From: Castanea sativa
Taxonomy: Eukaryota; Streptophyta; Magnoliopsida; Fagales; Fagaceae
DNA: 64,000 bases
Assembly: GCF_040712315.1 (NCBI RefSeq)
Contig: NC_134017.1
Location: 81,828,548 to 81,892,547 of the forward strand
Direction: 5' to 3'
Part shown: positions 35,125-46,803 of the stretch, piece after piece
Layout of the letters: each line of letters begins with the position of its first letter
Position numbering within the stretch: the stretch's first letter is position 1
Notes under the pieces: generated by a model
Told to the model about the DNA's origin: nothing
Databases searched by the model: none
What the model saw: the letters and a program-made list of their open reading frames with translations, nothing else
Made by a program: the position numbers and the translations under genes

Positions 35125-38100
35125 AAATTTCCTGTTAATTGAATGTTGTCTATTATGTGATCCATAATTCATCTTTTGTATAATATTTAAGTACAAAAAC
35201 TTTAAATTTAAATCTTTTGTAGATAAGATAATTATTTTCCTTTGATCTCGTAGATATATTTCAAGAATAAAAAGTAGGAGACATTGTGACCCAACAGTGG
35301 CTCTACTAAAAAACACACCTAGTGTAACATTAGCAAATGTTACACTCGGTGTAACTTGAGCTCGACCTATGTGCATATGTATATATACACATATATATTG
35401 TATAAAATATTTGTAGGCAAAGTCTAGATCACATTCAAAAGGCAATGTCAATTTTCTTAGGTATAAGTCTTGGGCCTTTAGAGCAACCAAAATTTAAAAT
35501 TTTGACATTTGGGATAAATGATTATGCGTTAACTTGTATATTTTCACCACTTTTTCTTTCAAAATATGCATTAGTGGTGGAACCATTAGAGCATTAATAG
35601 TTTTAGATATTATGAAAGATATAAAAAATCAAGTCCTTTTAGGAAGTTTACATTATAACATCACTTAAACATGTATGAACCAAAATCAGAGAAATATAAT
35701 AAAATAAAAAAAGTAAGATAGAACATCAAAGCAAAACACCAACAGAGCAACAAGCATCAAGAGAAAAATTTGAGTGCAAACATCTACAACAGTACGAAAG
35801 ATAAAAACCCTAGTATAGAAATATAAGGATGTAAGAACTAATCTTTCTAAGAAAGTCTAAACAAGATAGCAAACTTCCCATCCAAATGAAAGAAAAAGGT
35901 AAAGGGTTTTAGTTATACATAGGGAAATGTTTCTCTACTTCTTAGGACACCTATTCTATATGCTCTTTGTTCTAATAAAGTACAAGTGGCAGAAGAAAGT
36001 AAAGGTGGTCTGAAACAAAATGTTTCGGCATTCAAATAAGTGGTAGTTGAGAATTTAAGAAAATCTCAAGGAGGGCCATCAAGTAATTTTACATACAATT
36101 GATATGTTCTTAGGAAAATAGGGGGAAAATCTTCAAAACCAGGCAAGGCCATGGCCTGAAAATGGACCATTTTTTATAGCGCTTTGCCAAAACTAAAATT
36201 AATTTTCCCATAATAGGGCTCTGCCTTTAACTTTGTACTTGCTATTTTGAAATCCATGAACAATTGTTGTTATGTCAATTATTCGGATCTGGGATTTGTG
36301 AGAGCTTGATCCAACATGTTGAGATATTACCTTAACTCAGAAGCTTAAGCTAGTAGGTTGGGTCCAACAATGGTACTTAACCAACAACACCACTTGCACA
36401 TTACTATTTCAAAAAATATTATTACTATTTTTTTTCTTATGGTAAATGGAAACCCTAGTGTGCTATTATTATTATTTTTTGTAAGTAGATATTTCATTAA
36501 TGATAAAGGAAGAGAGGGCATAGCCTTGTACACAGGAGGTGTACAACAGGTACACCATCATCAAGAGTTTAAGTACAAATATCAAGCATCTTAAGAAACA
36601 AGAGACAAGGAGACCGGAACATTATATGGTGAAGAAAAGTGGGTCTAGACATGAATAATGTGTGTGTGCATGTGAATATATATCTCATCTACTGCTATAA
36701 TAGTTGGTATCACTCCAAAGAGTTTTGCTGGTAAAACAGGGTGCAAGCTGCTGAAACCTTTATTTTCTTGATGTGTAAGTTACATATGCACCTTACAGGG
36801 TCTTGAACCCTCAATAACACCCTCGTCTCTATTCTTACAAGGGAAGTGGTGTCATTTGAATTAGAGCTCATTGACAAAGTAAGTTGCTAAGAATGAATAG
36901 ATCTAGATGCTTATATTGAAATGATTTGATCATTTCTGAAAGATGATTATAATAATGACGAACATAAGCATCACTCTATTTCCATTTTACATTCCTTTAC
37001 CTTCTTTTTTCTCGGGCATATACTTGGCAAGTCGGTATTTCTGCATAGACATAAAATAACACAGGCTTAATATGACTTGTAGCATATTGAACATTTAAAC
37101 TTAATTCAGCAGATATATGTAAATGCAAATAAGTACCTGCAAGTGGCTTTTCACATGATAGATGGTCAAACCTTCAACATTCATAAGCTTCAATACACCC
37201 TTTGGAGTAGCCTCTACATTTCAAATCAAACAAATCAGGCTCGTACATAACAGAAAGACAATAGGACTTTCAAATTATTCATAACAGTTGATAAGATTGA
37301 AAATTCTTTCACTTACTAAAAAAAAAAAAAGATACTTCCGTGAAAACAAAACCAAAAAAAAAAAAAATCAGCCCCATTTGTATCATAGAATAGAACAAGT
37401 AACTAGCTTACTTTCGGCCCCATCAAGCTTGTTGACAGCCTCCACAAAACGCTCATGGAGCTCAGGTGTCCATCTCATTCTTGGCTTGTGCAGAGCGGCT
37501 GACCCAGGAGATGGCTGACTTGAAAGATCATCAAGAGCTTCCACCACAGAGTGAGAACTTTGATTGCATGTCAATTCTATGGCTGGTTTTGATGGAGCTT
37601 GTGGTGTGTCATAAATTTCCTAGATGAAAGACAACAGCCAAAGTGAATACTAGTAAGTAGAAGAATATGCAGCAGTCCCAAAAGGCACATACACATGAGC
37701 ATTGATGCACGAATAAATTCATTCCCCCCTCCCCCCTCCCCCCTCCTTGAGATTTTATATTTTACTCAAAAAGAAAACTGTATTTCATTCATTCCGTTCT
37801 ATTGAACTGTAATAAAAGTTTGTTGATAATGCCAAAAGTTAAATTAAATGAATATCAAGTCATATTGGATTCAGCACCATTTACTATTGTCCTTACCCTC
37901 TGCATGGTGCTATAGTATAAAATAAAGTTTCGAAAAACTGAAACTTAATTCAGCACATATATATTAAATTTAAATTTAAATTGTGATGGTTGCAAGATAC
38001 TTACATCAAGCCTGGGATTTTCTCCATGGTCAGTGATAGCCATGTCAAGTTCATCAGACAAAAACTGTAGCTCCAATTGCTCTGTTAGCGCTAGACTGTC

Positions 38101-38667
38101 GCTTGCACAACTTACACCATGAAGTTCCTCAGAAGCATCTCCAGGAAAATTAAGAAAGTCTTTCATAAGTGCGTCTGAATGCTCCTCATCATATTGATTG
38201 TCTATATCCCCACTGAAAAGCAATGGAGCTTTTGAATCAACAGCAGAAATGGACTGGTTATAGGATGGAGGATGTGGAAGAAATGGGAGATTTCCAAGTC
38301 GCCGATGGGTTTCAGAGCTTGACGAAGAAGACTGGTATAAGCTGGTACAGAACACGGATGCACGTGAAAATGTGCTCTTAGAATTTTGGACATAAGAAGC
38401 AGGAGACAGGGGACTATTTGATCCAGATTTCAAACAATGCTTTTGAGGATGGACAGTAGATGCTCGGGTATAAGTAAGAGAACTAAAAGATTCATTATGA
38501 ATGAAAGGAAATGGATGTGAAGATGAACATTCACTGGCTGATAAACTATTGCCTTCTGATTCAATGGTAAAAAAATTATGTACTGGGGAGAGGGTAGCAT
38601 AATATGGCTGTTTGACTCCTCTGGTGGCCTCATCTTGTTCGGACGATATGATACTATCGTGATTCAT
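32023..38667 (-). CDS. MYB-CC transcription factor, PHR1-LIKE (PHL) family, 7 coding exons
   Basis: Coding exons in order: 38667-38005, 37619-37412, 37213-37137, 37040-37001, 33503-33431, 33305-33236, 32364-32023. All introns are GT..AG and in phase, giving 490 residues plus TAA. Residues 1-265 are Ser-rich and disordered. Residues about 266-328 are a single MYB (GARP) DNA-binding domain ([36 protein letters not shown]). Residues about 355-403 are the MYB-CC coiled coil with the LHEQLE signature. The rest is an acidic/Ser tail with a basic KRLRLEEK patch. Family members are nuclear, dimerise through the coiled coil, and bind P1BS-type sites in phosphate-starvation genes. The MNHDSIIS start resembles PHL6-type members from memory. 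An in-frame ATG nine codons upstream (38694) is an alternative start. The gene appears intact; which PHL paralogue it is remains unsettled. Confidence 0.92.
32670..33010. repeat. dispersed repeat, copy 2, in MYB-CC intron
   Basis: The partner of 25560-25912. It lies in the intron between the last two coding exons. Confidence 0.8.
34010..34180. repeat. LTR-like dispersed repeat scrap, copy 1
   Basis: GGTTTGTGAGAG, GACACAACATGTAGGGATATCAC and TTTAAGCTAATGGGTTAAGTCCAACAATG also occur, slightly changed, at 36285-36395. The parent element was not identified. Confidence 0.6.
34567..34680 (-). repeat. possible antisense SINE, copy 1
   Basis: ACGCATGCACCTGGTGGGTCTTGGATCC is followed by GAGGTGCTAGTTGAGCTA. 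Read on the minus strand this gives TAGCTCAACTAGCACCTC (A-box-like) and GGATCCAAGACCC (B-box-like). The same layout recurs at 36773-36885. Confidence 0.5.
35091..35123. repeat. (CA)n microsatellite
   Basis: An uninterrupted CA run of about 30 bp in the MYB-CC intron. Confidence 0.95.
36285..36395. repeat. LTR-like dispersed repeat scrap, copy 2
   Basis: The partner of 34010-34180: GGGATTTGTGAGAGCTTGA, CAACATGTTGAGATATTACC, TTAAGCTAGTAGGTTGGGTCCAACAATGG. Confidence 0.6.
36773..36885 (-). repeat. possible antisense SINE, copy 2
   Basis: ATATGCACCTTACAGGGTCTTGAACCC, then AAGTGGTGTCATTTGAATTAGAGCTCA. The minus strand reads TGAGCTCTAATTCAAATGACACC and GGGTTCAAGACCC, the latter a good B box. It is related to 34567-34680. 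Confidence 0.5.
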
Positions 38668-40130
38668 GGTCTTAGATGGCAGCCGAACCCTCATCCACCT
38701 ACGAAATCGATAAATGCAGTATGGCACAACTCTATAAAAAGCTTAAAATTTAAAAATGAATTTGAGATACAAGGCTTACAATTGAAGGCTTCATTGGGTT
38801 GAATAAACAAGATATATAGGTGCATTACAAAGAAACGTCATATGGTCAAAGCAGAAACAAGAAATCGCACAAGTCTACATTTCTATTTTTTCTTTTTGCC
38901 TCCAAAGATGAAACAAGAAGTCACATCTCAATGATAAGAATCTGCTACAGTTCTTCTTTTAATAGAGTAACTTGGTATTCCCATGATATTTGCATATTTA
39001 GACAACTAAATTGAATGGCAGGGAGTGATCAACCAACAATATAAACCACCGAATTGAAAGCCAAAGAAACCATGTCAAATCCAATTCATGAACTAATGGG
39101 TATGAAGAAACACGTCCAAGACCTGCAAAAGAGACCACCAGTTGAGTGATCAGCCATATGCCATCTGGTAACACCAGAGGAAACCATGTTATAATAAAAT
39201 CAGTCCAATTAGTCTTAAAAGCTTAAGTCATGAAAAGGTGGGGACTGCAGATTAATCATGTTCCACATACTAACAATCTCATGGTTAATAAATTGGTTAA
39301 AGAAAAAGAATGGACAAAAACAAAATCACTGGAGCAATCACTATAATTTGCTCAGCTACAAGTTAGCAGTTTCAATAGCAGACCACCATAAGAACCCCTT
39401 CTTGGCCACAAAAGGATTGCAAACTTTCTTCTTCCGAATAAAAGAAAATTAGACCATTGAGGTTGTAGTTTATCAATTCAATTCATTGGTTAAAAATTTT
39501 AAACACATATATAAACAAAGCAACCAACTTGAACATTAATCATAAACTATCAGACCAACAATGAAATGTTTATGTTCCCAAATTAAAAAGCTTGGAAGAT
39601 CAAATTTTTATATAGGCATTTAGTGAACCCAACTCCCCAGATACAGTCTTCAGCCCACTGATGTAGAAAGCATAATTAAAACCCCTTTTAATTCAACAAC
39701 CCCAGAACAAAGTAACTGGAATCAGAGAAAATACATAGACCCAGAAGCCAGAAAAGAGGGGTCATTTTGAATAAAAGAAAGTCACCCACAATACCCTTAA
39801 GTCTTAACATAAGAATGACACATTCAAAAAAAAAAAGAAAGAGAGTTAAATTTCACAAACACAAAGAATAATTAGACAAAGACATACATAAAAAGAAAGG
39901 AAGAAGAAAGATTTATAATAGAAGAAGAAGAATTTGAAGTTTAATATCAAAGAATTTGAAAGAGTAACCTGACATGGAGAGTGGGAATTGTACTTGAGAA
40001 AAAGAAAAGACTGACCTGGATAATAATTATCATGTACTGCAACAGAACAGACTACAGATCTTGTTCTTCAAAAAGTCCATAGAGAGTTAGAGATAAATGT
40101 CGTCGACTCGGTTTGTATGATTGTTTTGAT
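38668..40130 (-). promoter_or_regulatory. 5' leader of the MYB-CC gene with one intron, and promoter side
   Basis: On the minus strand a strong donor (TTATCCAG then GTCAGT) closes a probable non-coding exon at 40016. A matching acceptor (TTCGTAG) opens the start-codon exon at 38698, so the leader intron is 38699-40015. The exon reaches up to about 40100-40130. The transcription start was not fixed. The plus-strand frames here are not credible. Confidence 0.5.
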
Positions 40131-41250
40131 GAGAAAGAAAGCCACAGGGGCACTATGAATGTATTTTTGTATTGTGGCTACTGCAGGCTGCTGGCTGCAG
40201 CTTAACTTCGAATCTAACGTCTGAATCCAAACATAACAATAATTGAGGATTCCAGAATCCCATAAATATCATACATATAATAATAGTACTACTATTGTAT
40301 TTGAATAAAGTTTAATGTAAATGTTTTAATGCTCTTGTGATAATAGTGTTTTATTTTTTTAATAATATTATAGAAGATGTAAAAGCAGCTTCAAAAAATA
40401 AGCTGCTTTTATTGTTGGTTTCTGGCCTCACACTCTATACTCTATAGTTTTACTGATCTTTGCCTGTTCTTCGCCTCTGGTTGCTCCAAATGATTATGTT
40501 CTAAGCAATATAATAATAATAAAAAATTAATAAATATAATGGCTGATGAGATCCCTATACGCGCTTTGTTGGGTGAGGTTGACCACGTTCCGATTGGTCC
40601 TTATGGCAGTTTTTCTTTTTTTGGGGAATTTTCACAAAATACTTCACAAATATGTCTCATGAGATCATCTACTAGGATAATTTTTCAGTTATGTAGGACA
40701 ATAGAATACCAACTATATATAGGTGTGTGTTTCTCAATTTCTCAACAAAAAAAAAAAAAAAAAAAAGCTCAATGTTGTTGAGTCATTTCACATCAGTAAG
40801 GTGTGATATTAAGAAAGGGTTTATCACTTGCTTTGCGACACTAGGTGTCACATGCAGTTTTAGTATTGGCGTATAAGTGTATTTCCTTATCTCATCATCC
40901 TTCCCCTATATATAGGGGTGTGTTTCTCAACAAAAAAAAAAAAAAGATACCAATTTTCTTTTTCTTTTTTTATATTCTATAACTTCTTCGGTTAGAGTTG
41001 CTTCATGGTGTGATTTTTTTTTTAATTTTTAATAGAGCTTCATATTATTTGTAGTTATTTGTTGTGACATGATTGAAAATTGCACCATGAGGCAATTTGA
41101 AAAGAAAGTAATTGGTCCTTTAAGTTTAGTTAGACTAATTAATAAAAGTGTAGCTCATGGGATATCTTATCCCTCTCCCCCCCCCCCCCCCCCTTTTGTA
41201 AAAGTTAACTTCAATACAACAATCATGGTTTTAAAAACTAGATTGAGAAC
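40131..41250. other. intergenic DNA with a short direct repeat
   Basis: CTATATATAGG(T/G)GTGTGTTTCTCAA followed by poly-A occurs at about 40714-40767 and again at 40908-40947. A poly-C run lies at about 41177-41194. The plus frame starting MADEIPIRALLGEV at 40539 is unrecognised and only the first part looks protein-like. Confidence 0.5.
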
Positions 41251-41253
41251 TAT

Positions 41254-42340
41254 AGACACTACATTTTGTACCCCTTACGACTCAGACCCCCGTTCTCCAA
41301 TAATGTTGAAATTCTAAAGCCCAAAGTTGGTTTAGAGCCCAATCAGATGAAATTTGACTTGACGAAAGTGTTTATGGAAAATATAACTTATTTTTGGAAC
41401 AAATAAACTATTTTTGGAAAAGAAAGGTCATGGAAACCCTAGAGCATGTATACGCAAACATGCCTATGCGTACGCATGCTTAAGCTCTGTGTACGCATGC
41501 TAGGGTTCCAGAAACTATGTAAAACAAGTTTTCAGCATTTAAAACTTAGTTTGGAACAAATCCCACATTGTTTAGGAGCCACCCTAAACCCCTATTTTTC
41601 GACTATATAAAGCCATAAAATGTATTTTTTCAAAGAGGATGGATTCTAATGGTAAAACACACAAGATTCATTAGAAAATAATGAATCAAAGAGAGAGTTT
41701 TTCACGAACATCCTCAAGTCAAGTTTTATTTGATTAAGAACTTTTTTGGTCTTGATCTTTGAGTTCTAAAGTTTACTAACTCATTTTGAATTGGTTGTAA
41801 CTAGATTGACTGAGGGGAACAGTTAAAATCAAGTTCTAAAGAGTTTCAATGTTGAGGTAAAGTTTCTAACTTTGGCTCTTCGCTTTTCTTTGATTTTCTT
41901 TGTTTCTTTATGTTTTATATGGGTTTATGTGCTTATAATATGTTTGTTTAGTCTAGATTTACTTTATGCTTGTATTTTAAGCATGTTAGGCTATTAGTTT
42001 CTTTGTTTTAGTGTTTTTTTTTTCCTGCAGTTTCTGGGTAAGGGTTCCATACAAATGTGCTGTGTACGCATGCCCTATGTATGCGCACACATACTCTTGC
42101 CCAAAAATCCCAATTCACTCCTGTTTTCTTTTCTTTTGTTTTAATTACATGTTTTACCTTTTGTTTAACCTATTTTGCCCGTCTTTGGGTTTTAGATTGC
42201 TTGAATATTATGAACATGCATTTGAATATGATCATGCATTGATACATAGGTGTTGTGATGTAGTGAGGTAAGTCATGCATAATACTATGAACATGCATTT
42301 GGTTCGGTTAATGAATATGACATGGTTGATATGCTTGGTT
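41254..42340 (+). mobile_element. LTR (upstream part) of a TATAGACAC-type retroelement
   Basis: Starts TATAGACACTACATTTTG, probably a decayed TGTAGACACC LTR start. It has a TATA box (ACTATATAAAGCC) at about 41603 and a plausible leader after it. An inverted copy runs from about 44690 down to about 42750. The right side breaks off near 42340-42360 against inverted LTR DNA. Confidence 0.6.
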
Positions 42341-42359
42341 GAATCCTTTGGATCTCGAG

Positions 42360-44690
42360 AGGACCATGATGGAGGGTGTAAATGGAGTCGCCACCTAGTT
42401 TAGGTCTAGGAACCAATATAATGCCCTTTTACGGAAGGGTTGATCTTTACCAGAACACGTGTCCAAAGTTTAGGTATGGGGATGGGAAGTTGTTAGGCAC
42501 CTAACCCCACTTGACTCGTGGGTTGACTTCCACTCATTATATTCCACATCTTAATCCCATTAAAGGCACACTCAATATTGTTATTCTAAATCACACACAC
42601 TCTGGCATGCATCTAAGACATACAAACATGGTACAATTATCCTAAACCTAATCATTCATCTATCATGGCATTGAGTAAACATATCCAAGGGCAGAAACAC
42701 CATAAGACAGAGTCAAACAAACATGTTACTACATCTAAACAATCAAAGACATGGCATTCAACCAAACATGTTCATGTTCATCAAACGAAACAAGGCCATA
42801 TTCAAATCAATGCATGTTCATGTAAATGCATGACTTACATTACTTACCTCACTGCATCACGTCACCTATGCATCAATGCATGTTCATATTCATATGCATG
42901 TTCATAGTAAACAAACAAATCAAAACCCTACTAGCATCAAAGAAACAAACAAACAAAGTAAAGCAAAGCATGGAAGCAGAGACTTGTAAGTGTGAATACC
43001 AACTCAGGATAGAAATATATTACATAAATAAAACAAGGAACCGAAGCAACAAGGCTCGGATTAGGGCTTTTGGGCACGAGCATGCATGCGCAACCCAATT
43101 GTTTGTGTATGTGTATTTCCAATATGCATACGCATGCAGTAAGCATACGCATGCATACACGCCCTAAACCATAACCTAGAAAATAGGAACACTAAACAAG
43201 AAAAGGCGAAGACCTAACAATCTACCATGCTAAAAACAAAAAAGCAAGGTCGCCCTCTTTGCCATGATTGCCTGGGCTGTATGGGAGCGTCGGAAAAGAC
43301 TACGAGAGCGTTAGTCTGTATGGGATGTTGGGGTTATGGTGGACCGAGCGTTAGAGTTATTGTAGGAAGTATCCGAGGATGAGTCTACCCAGTGAGATTG
43401 TCAAATGGTCTCCTCTAGTTGAGGGTCTTTATACAATTAACTTTGATGGGGCTATCTTTGAGGACCAAGCTTGAGTTGGGTTGGGTGTGGTGATTAGGGA
43501 CTCAAAAAGTTTGATTATTGGTGCTCTCAGTCAAAATATTAAACTCCTTAGCTCTGCGGTGATAGTGGAGGCCCTAGTTGCTAGTCGGGCCATTTCCTTT
43601 GACAGAGAGATTAGCATTTTTCGGTTTGTGGTGGAAAGTGACTCTCTACAAGTTATCAAGGCCATCAATAATACAAAATCCTCTAAGGCTTCTTTCGGGC
43701 ATATCATTGATGAGATTAAACTATTGTCTTCTTTTTTGCCATGTTGTAATTTTGTTCATGTTAGGCGTGAGGGTGATAAGTTAGCCCATGCCCTCGTGCA
43801 TAGAGCAGTTTTATCTGCTGATACTGATGTGTGGTTGGAAGACCTACCACGTGATTTGGATGATGTTTTTCAGATTGATTTACTTTAATAAACTTTCCTT
43901 ACCTGTTTCTCAAAAAAAAAAAAAAGGCAAAATAAACCTACACTAAACAGGCATGTCAAAGCATGCATAAAGAAAATAAAACATATAAAACAAGAATTAA
44001 AACAAGGGGAAAACAAAGATGAAGTTAGAACCTTTACCTCCAAACAAAAGGCTTCTTAGCTTGATTTTGACTATTTCCCTCAGTCAATCTAGTCACAACC
44101 AAACCAAAATCAGTTAGTAGACCTTTGAAACTCGAAGATCAAGACTGGAATAGGTCTCAATCAAAAACATTTTGGCTTGAGTATGTTTTATGAAAAACTT
44201 CCTCTTTGATTCAATATTTTTTAGTGAATCTTATGTGTTTTACCATCAGAATTCGCCCTCCTTTTGAAAATCTACCATTTCAGGCTTTTTATAGTTGAAA
44301 ATAAGGGTTTGGGGTGGCTTCCAAACTATGTGAGATTCATTCCAAACTAAGTTTTAATGTAGAAAACCTTTCCTTTTTGGTTTTTGGAACCTTTGCATGC
44401 ACACGCATGGCCGTGTATGTGTACACATGCATGAAGCATGCGCACACAGAGCTTGAACATGCATGTGCATACACGTGTATGTGTACGCATGCCCTAGGGT
44501 TTTTGGTCTTTATTTCCAAAAGAAAAAAAAGCTTATGTAGTTCAAAAAGAGTTATATTTTTCCAAAAACACTTCCTCAAGTCAATTTCTATTTGATTAGG
44601 CCCTAAACCAAACTTGGTCTTTTGAATTCCAACATTATTAGGGAATGGGGGCCCGAGTTGTAAGGGGTAAAAAATGTGGTGTCTATAGGA
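42360..44690 (-). mobile_element. inverted LTR copy nested in the first LTR, itself hit by a LINE
   Basis: Read on the minus strand from 44690, TATAGACACCACATTTTTT matches the start of 41254. It continues through ACGCATGCCC words and the GAACATGCATTGATGCATAGG block to LTR tail sequence (TAGATGCATGCCAGAGTGTG, to CACCCTCCATCATGGTCC) at 42640-42362. That tail matches 44697-45000 in inverted orientation. The LINE at 43240-43925 splits it. I read it as a solo LTR on the minus strand, truncated at its 3' end. Confidence 0.55.
43240..43925 (+). mobile_element. 5'-truncated LINE with RNase H domain
   Basis: The LINE RNase H-like domain (RVT_3 type) is readable from about 43415 (INFDGAIF) across one stop, then openly in 43481-43888. 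Acidic positions are Asp in NFDGA, Glu in VIVEALVASRA, Asp in VESDSLQVI and Asp in REGDKLAHAL. It ends with a stop, a short 3' UTR and a poly-A tail at 43911-43925, followed by GGCAAAATAA. It is surrounded on both sides by the inverted LTR. RT and endonuclease are missing. Confidence 0.8.
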
Positions 44691-44696
44691 TGATTA

Positions 44697-44723
44697 TGCC
44701 ATGTTAATTGCTTTAGATGCATG

Positions 44724-44791
<68 letters not shown>

Positions 44792-45104
44792 TGTGTGAGT
44801 TAGAATAACATGTTAAATATTCCTTTAATGAGATTAAGACTTGGAACACAATGAGTGGAAGTCGATCCATGGGTCTGGTGGGGTTGGGTGCCTAACACTT
44901 TCCCATCCTCATACCTAAAATCTGGACATGTGCTCTGGTAAAGATTATTCTTTCCATGAAAGGACGCTATATTATAGTTCCTAGACCTAAACTAGGTGGC
45001 AATTCCAGTTACACCCTTTGCCATGGTCCACCCTAGGCCAAGACGTACTTCTCAAATGAAAGTGGAGAGGATGATCTCCCATGTCACAGGTGCTTGTGCC
45101 CACA
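44697..45104 (+). repeat. left LTR (or LTR tail) of the non-autonomous element
   Basis: Begins TGCCATGTTAATTGC and ends GTGCCCACA. It contains a long (GT)n run and the word GTGGAAGTCGA, shared with 51012-51360 and, inverted, with 42362-42640. Confidence 0.75.
44727..44789. repeat. (GT)n microsatellite
   Basis: About 60 bp of GT within the LTR. The other copies of this LTR have only a few GT units here, so the expansion is recent in this copy. Confidence 0.95.
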
Positions 45105-45105
45105 A

Positions 45106-45123
45106 TGGCGACTTCGTTGGGGA
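45106..45123 (+). other. primer-binding site of the non-autonomous element
   Basis: TGGCGACTTCGTTGGGGA lies one base after the CA end of the left LTR. From memory, a similar TGGCGACTCC..TGGGGA site is common behind plant gypsy LTRs. The tRNA was not assigned. Confidence 0.55.
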
Positions 45124-46473
45124 TAGAGAGTTTAATCCAATGTGTTCCATCTCTTAATTTTGATAAAGACTCATTTAATATTGTTTGCACATACTTTCAC
45201 TTGGTTCTTTTGTCCCTTTGCCGTGGTTAGTGATGGGTGGGAAGGTGGAGGCTCCATTCGGGCCAAAATCTTTCGAAGTTCATCCCACCAACTCACAATC
45301 CGTGTCATTGCCTATTTTGGGCTTTGAGTATATTAATGATTTGCCACCAATCCATTATGGTCCATTTAGGCCTAAGGTTGGAATCATGGCCCACCTAATT
45401 GTGAGTGACCTATTGATTTATCCCTTTAGCTTTAAGGAGCTTACCCGCACTTAGAGAGGTCCTAGATCCTATCAAAAGAGGATACCCTCTATATCTCTTG
45501 TTTGTTCAACCATATATCTTGTGTTCAGCTAATTCTAAATTACAAATAAAATATGTAAAACATGAAAGGATGACCTAAAAGTTATGGCATACTCTAAGAC
45601 ATTGGGATGAAAAGAAAAGAAGTTCTCATATATAAGAGGCTTATCCCAAAATCCAAAGGTATGTTTTAACTTGAAAGGTTCATAGGATCATAGCCTAGTT
45701 GCTATCATGAGCCCAAATTCAAAGGCCTCTTGAAAAGGAAAGCCTTGGGCTTAAGGTAACAAATATGCTATGGATCTAGCATTGAAGATCCTACAAAGTA
45801 AATATTAATCACTCTAATCTTGCATCTCTTTGTTGCATATAAAGGCTTAAAATGATGAGAGAATCATGGGCATTGAGAGGAAGGCTGCAATATATTCTAG
45901 CTAGAAGGCTACTTCAAATTTTTTTTGACAATGAATATAAGAAAAGAAGAGCCCAAAGGTAATGAATATATTGTTGGCCCATATTTGAGACAAAAGGTTG
46001 AAAATCTATAGGCACAGTCTAATGAAAGCCAATGAGCATAAGTTGAGAGCTTTATTGTAAATGGACCAAACCTATATGAAACAAGGGGCAAGGTTCATGA
46101 GAGGAAAGGAAGTGAATTTGTAATTGGCCATTCATTAAAATGAACTTAAAGACTTTCTAAGAGCATCTAAATAAAAGAAACTTTTGTTAAGGGACGTGTG
46201 TTTATACTTTTGATGGCTTCTTCCAGATTTTCCATGTACTACGATGTCTGGTTACACACCTCAAGAGAAGGATGATCATGTGATGATTGAAGGAGTGGTT
46301 CACTTGCTTTTCCCAGTGTTGAAGCACATTTCTGGGCCATGGACTTTCACAAGGAGTCATGTCAATGACTTTTCTAAAGTAGGAAGCGTGGGATCTTAGG
46401 AAGATCATGATTGGCTAGATTGGACTTTGACAGTTGGGACAATCCAAATTGTCCTTACTTGCATTTTGATTAA
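45124..46473. other. left interior of the non-autonomous element, no domain recognised
   Basis: A plus-strand frame at 45185-45454 (starts near PFGPKSFEVHP) is open but matches no retrotransposon domain I know. The rest is short frames only. Confidence 0.5.
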
Positions 46474-46803
46474 ATGAGACACCATCTCACCTCCCGACAA
46501 GGGACAGTACTTCATTTTGAAAGATCCCCACCCATGGTAGGAAGGATAAGATCATCAATCTCCGATTCACCCATGATAGCAGCAAATTCCTCAATAGTAG
46601 GGCATAGTTCTATTCCGTTAAAGCGGAAATACAGGTTGGGAAGGAACCCAATAGTTGGCAGCAGCATGGATAAGATGCTCAACCACCTTAATTTGATGGT
46701 AAGGGAAGATGCAAGAAAGGCCATAGGGAGCAACAGAATCCTTGAAATCTGGATCTAGCTTCTTAATCCAAGTGGAGATATCAAGACGAGACTTTTTTGC
46801 CAT
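46474..46803 (-). pseudogene. DUF7745-like fragment (retrotransposon-associated), frameshifted
   Basis: The minus-strand ATG at 46803 opens MAKKSRLDISTWIKKL and HLIHAAANYWVPSQPVF. After a one-base shift the protein continues as FNGIELCPTIEEFAAIMG in another frame. The pattern 'ALxxFWxPxxxxFxFxxxxLxPTxEEYxAL' is what I recall for the plant DUF7745 domain, found in many transposon-linked hypothetical proteins. It is only the N-terminal part; the function is unknown. It lies antisense to the LTRs, like the gene at 47328-49149. Confidence 0.55.

Larger units (their letters stand above)
33504..37000 (-). other. 3.5-kb repeat-filled intron of the MYB-CC gene
   Basis: This intron separates the exons of the MYB DNA-binding domain from those of the coiled coil. 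It contains paired scraps of two repeat families (34010-34180 with 36285-36395, and 34567-34680 with 36773-36885) and a CA microsatellite. No internal exon was found. Confidence 0.85.

Noticed and set aside
35041..35490. 149-residue minus-strand frame in the MYB-CC intron
   Set aside because: Part of its length is a Val-Cys repeat translated from the CA microsatellite; the rest has no recognisable domain.
40539..40781. plus frame starting MADEIPIRALLGEV
   Set aside because: The first 25 residues look protein-like, but there is no recognised homologue and the frame runs into low-complexity and poly-A DNA. Too weak to call a gene.
42010..43167. Cys/His-rich frames such as that at 42011-42271
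   Set aside because: They are produced by the repeated ACGCATGC words of the LTR, not by a conserved protein.
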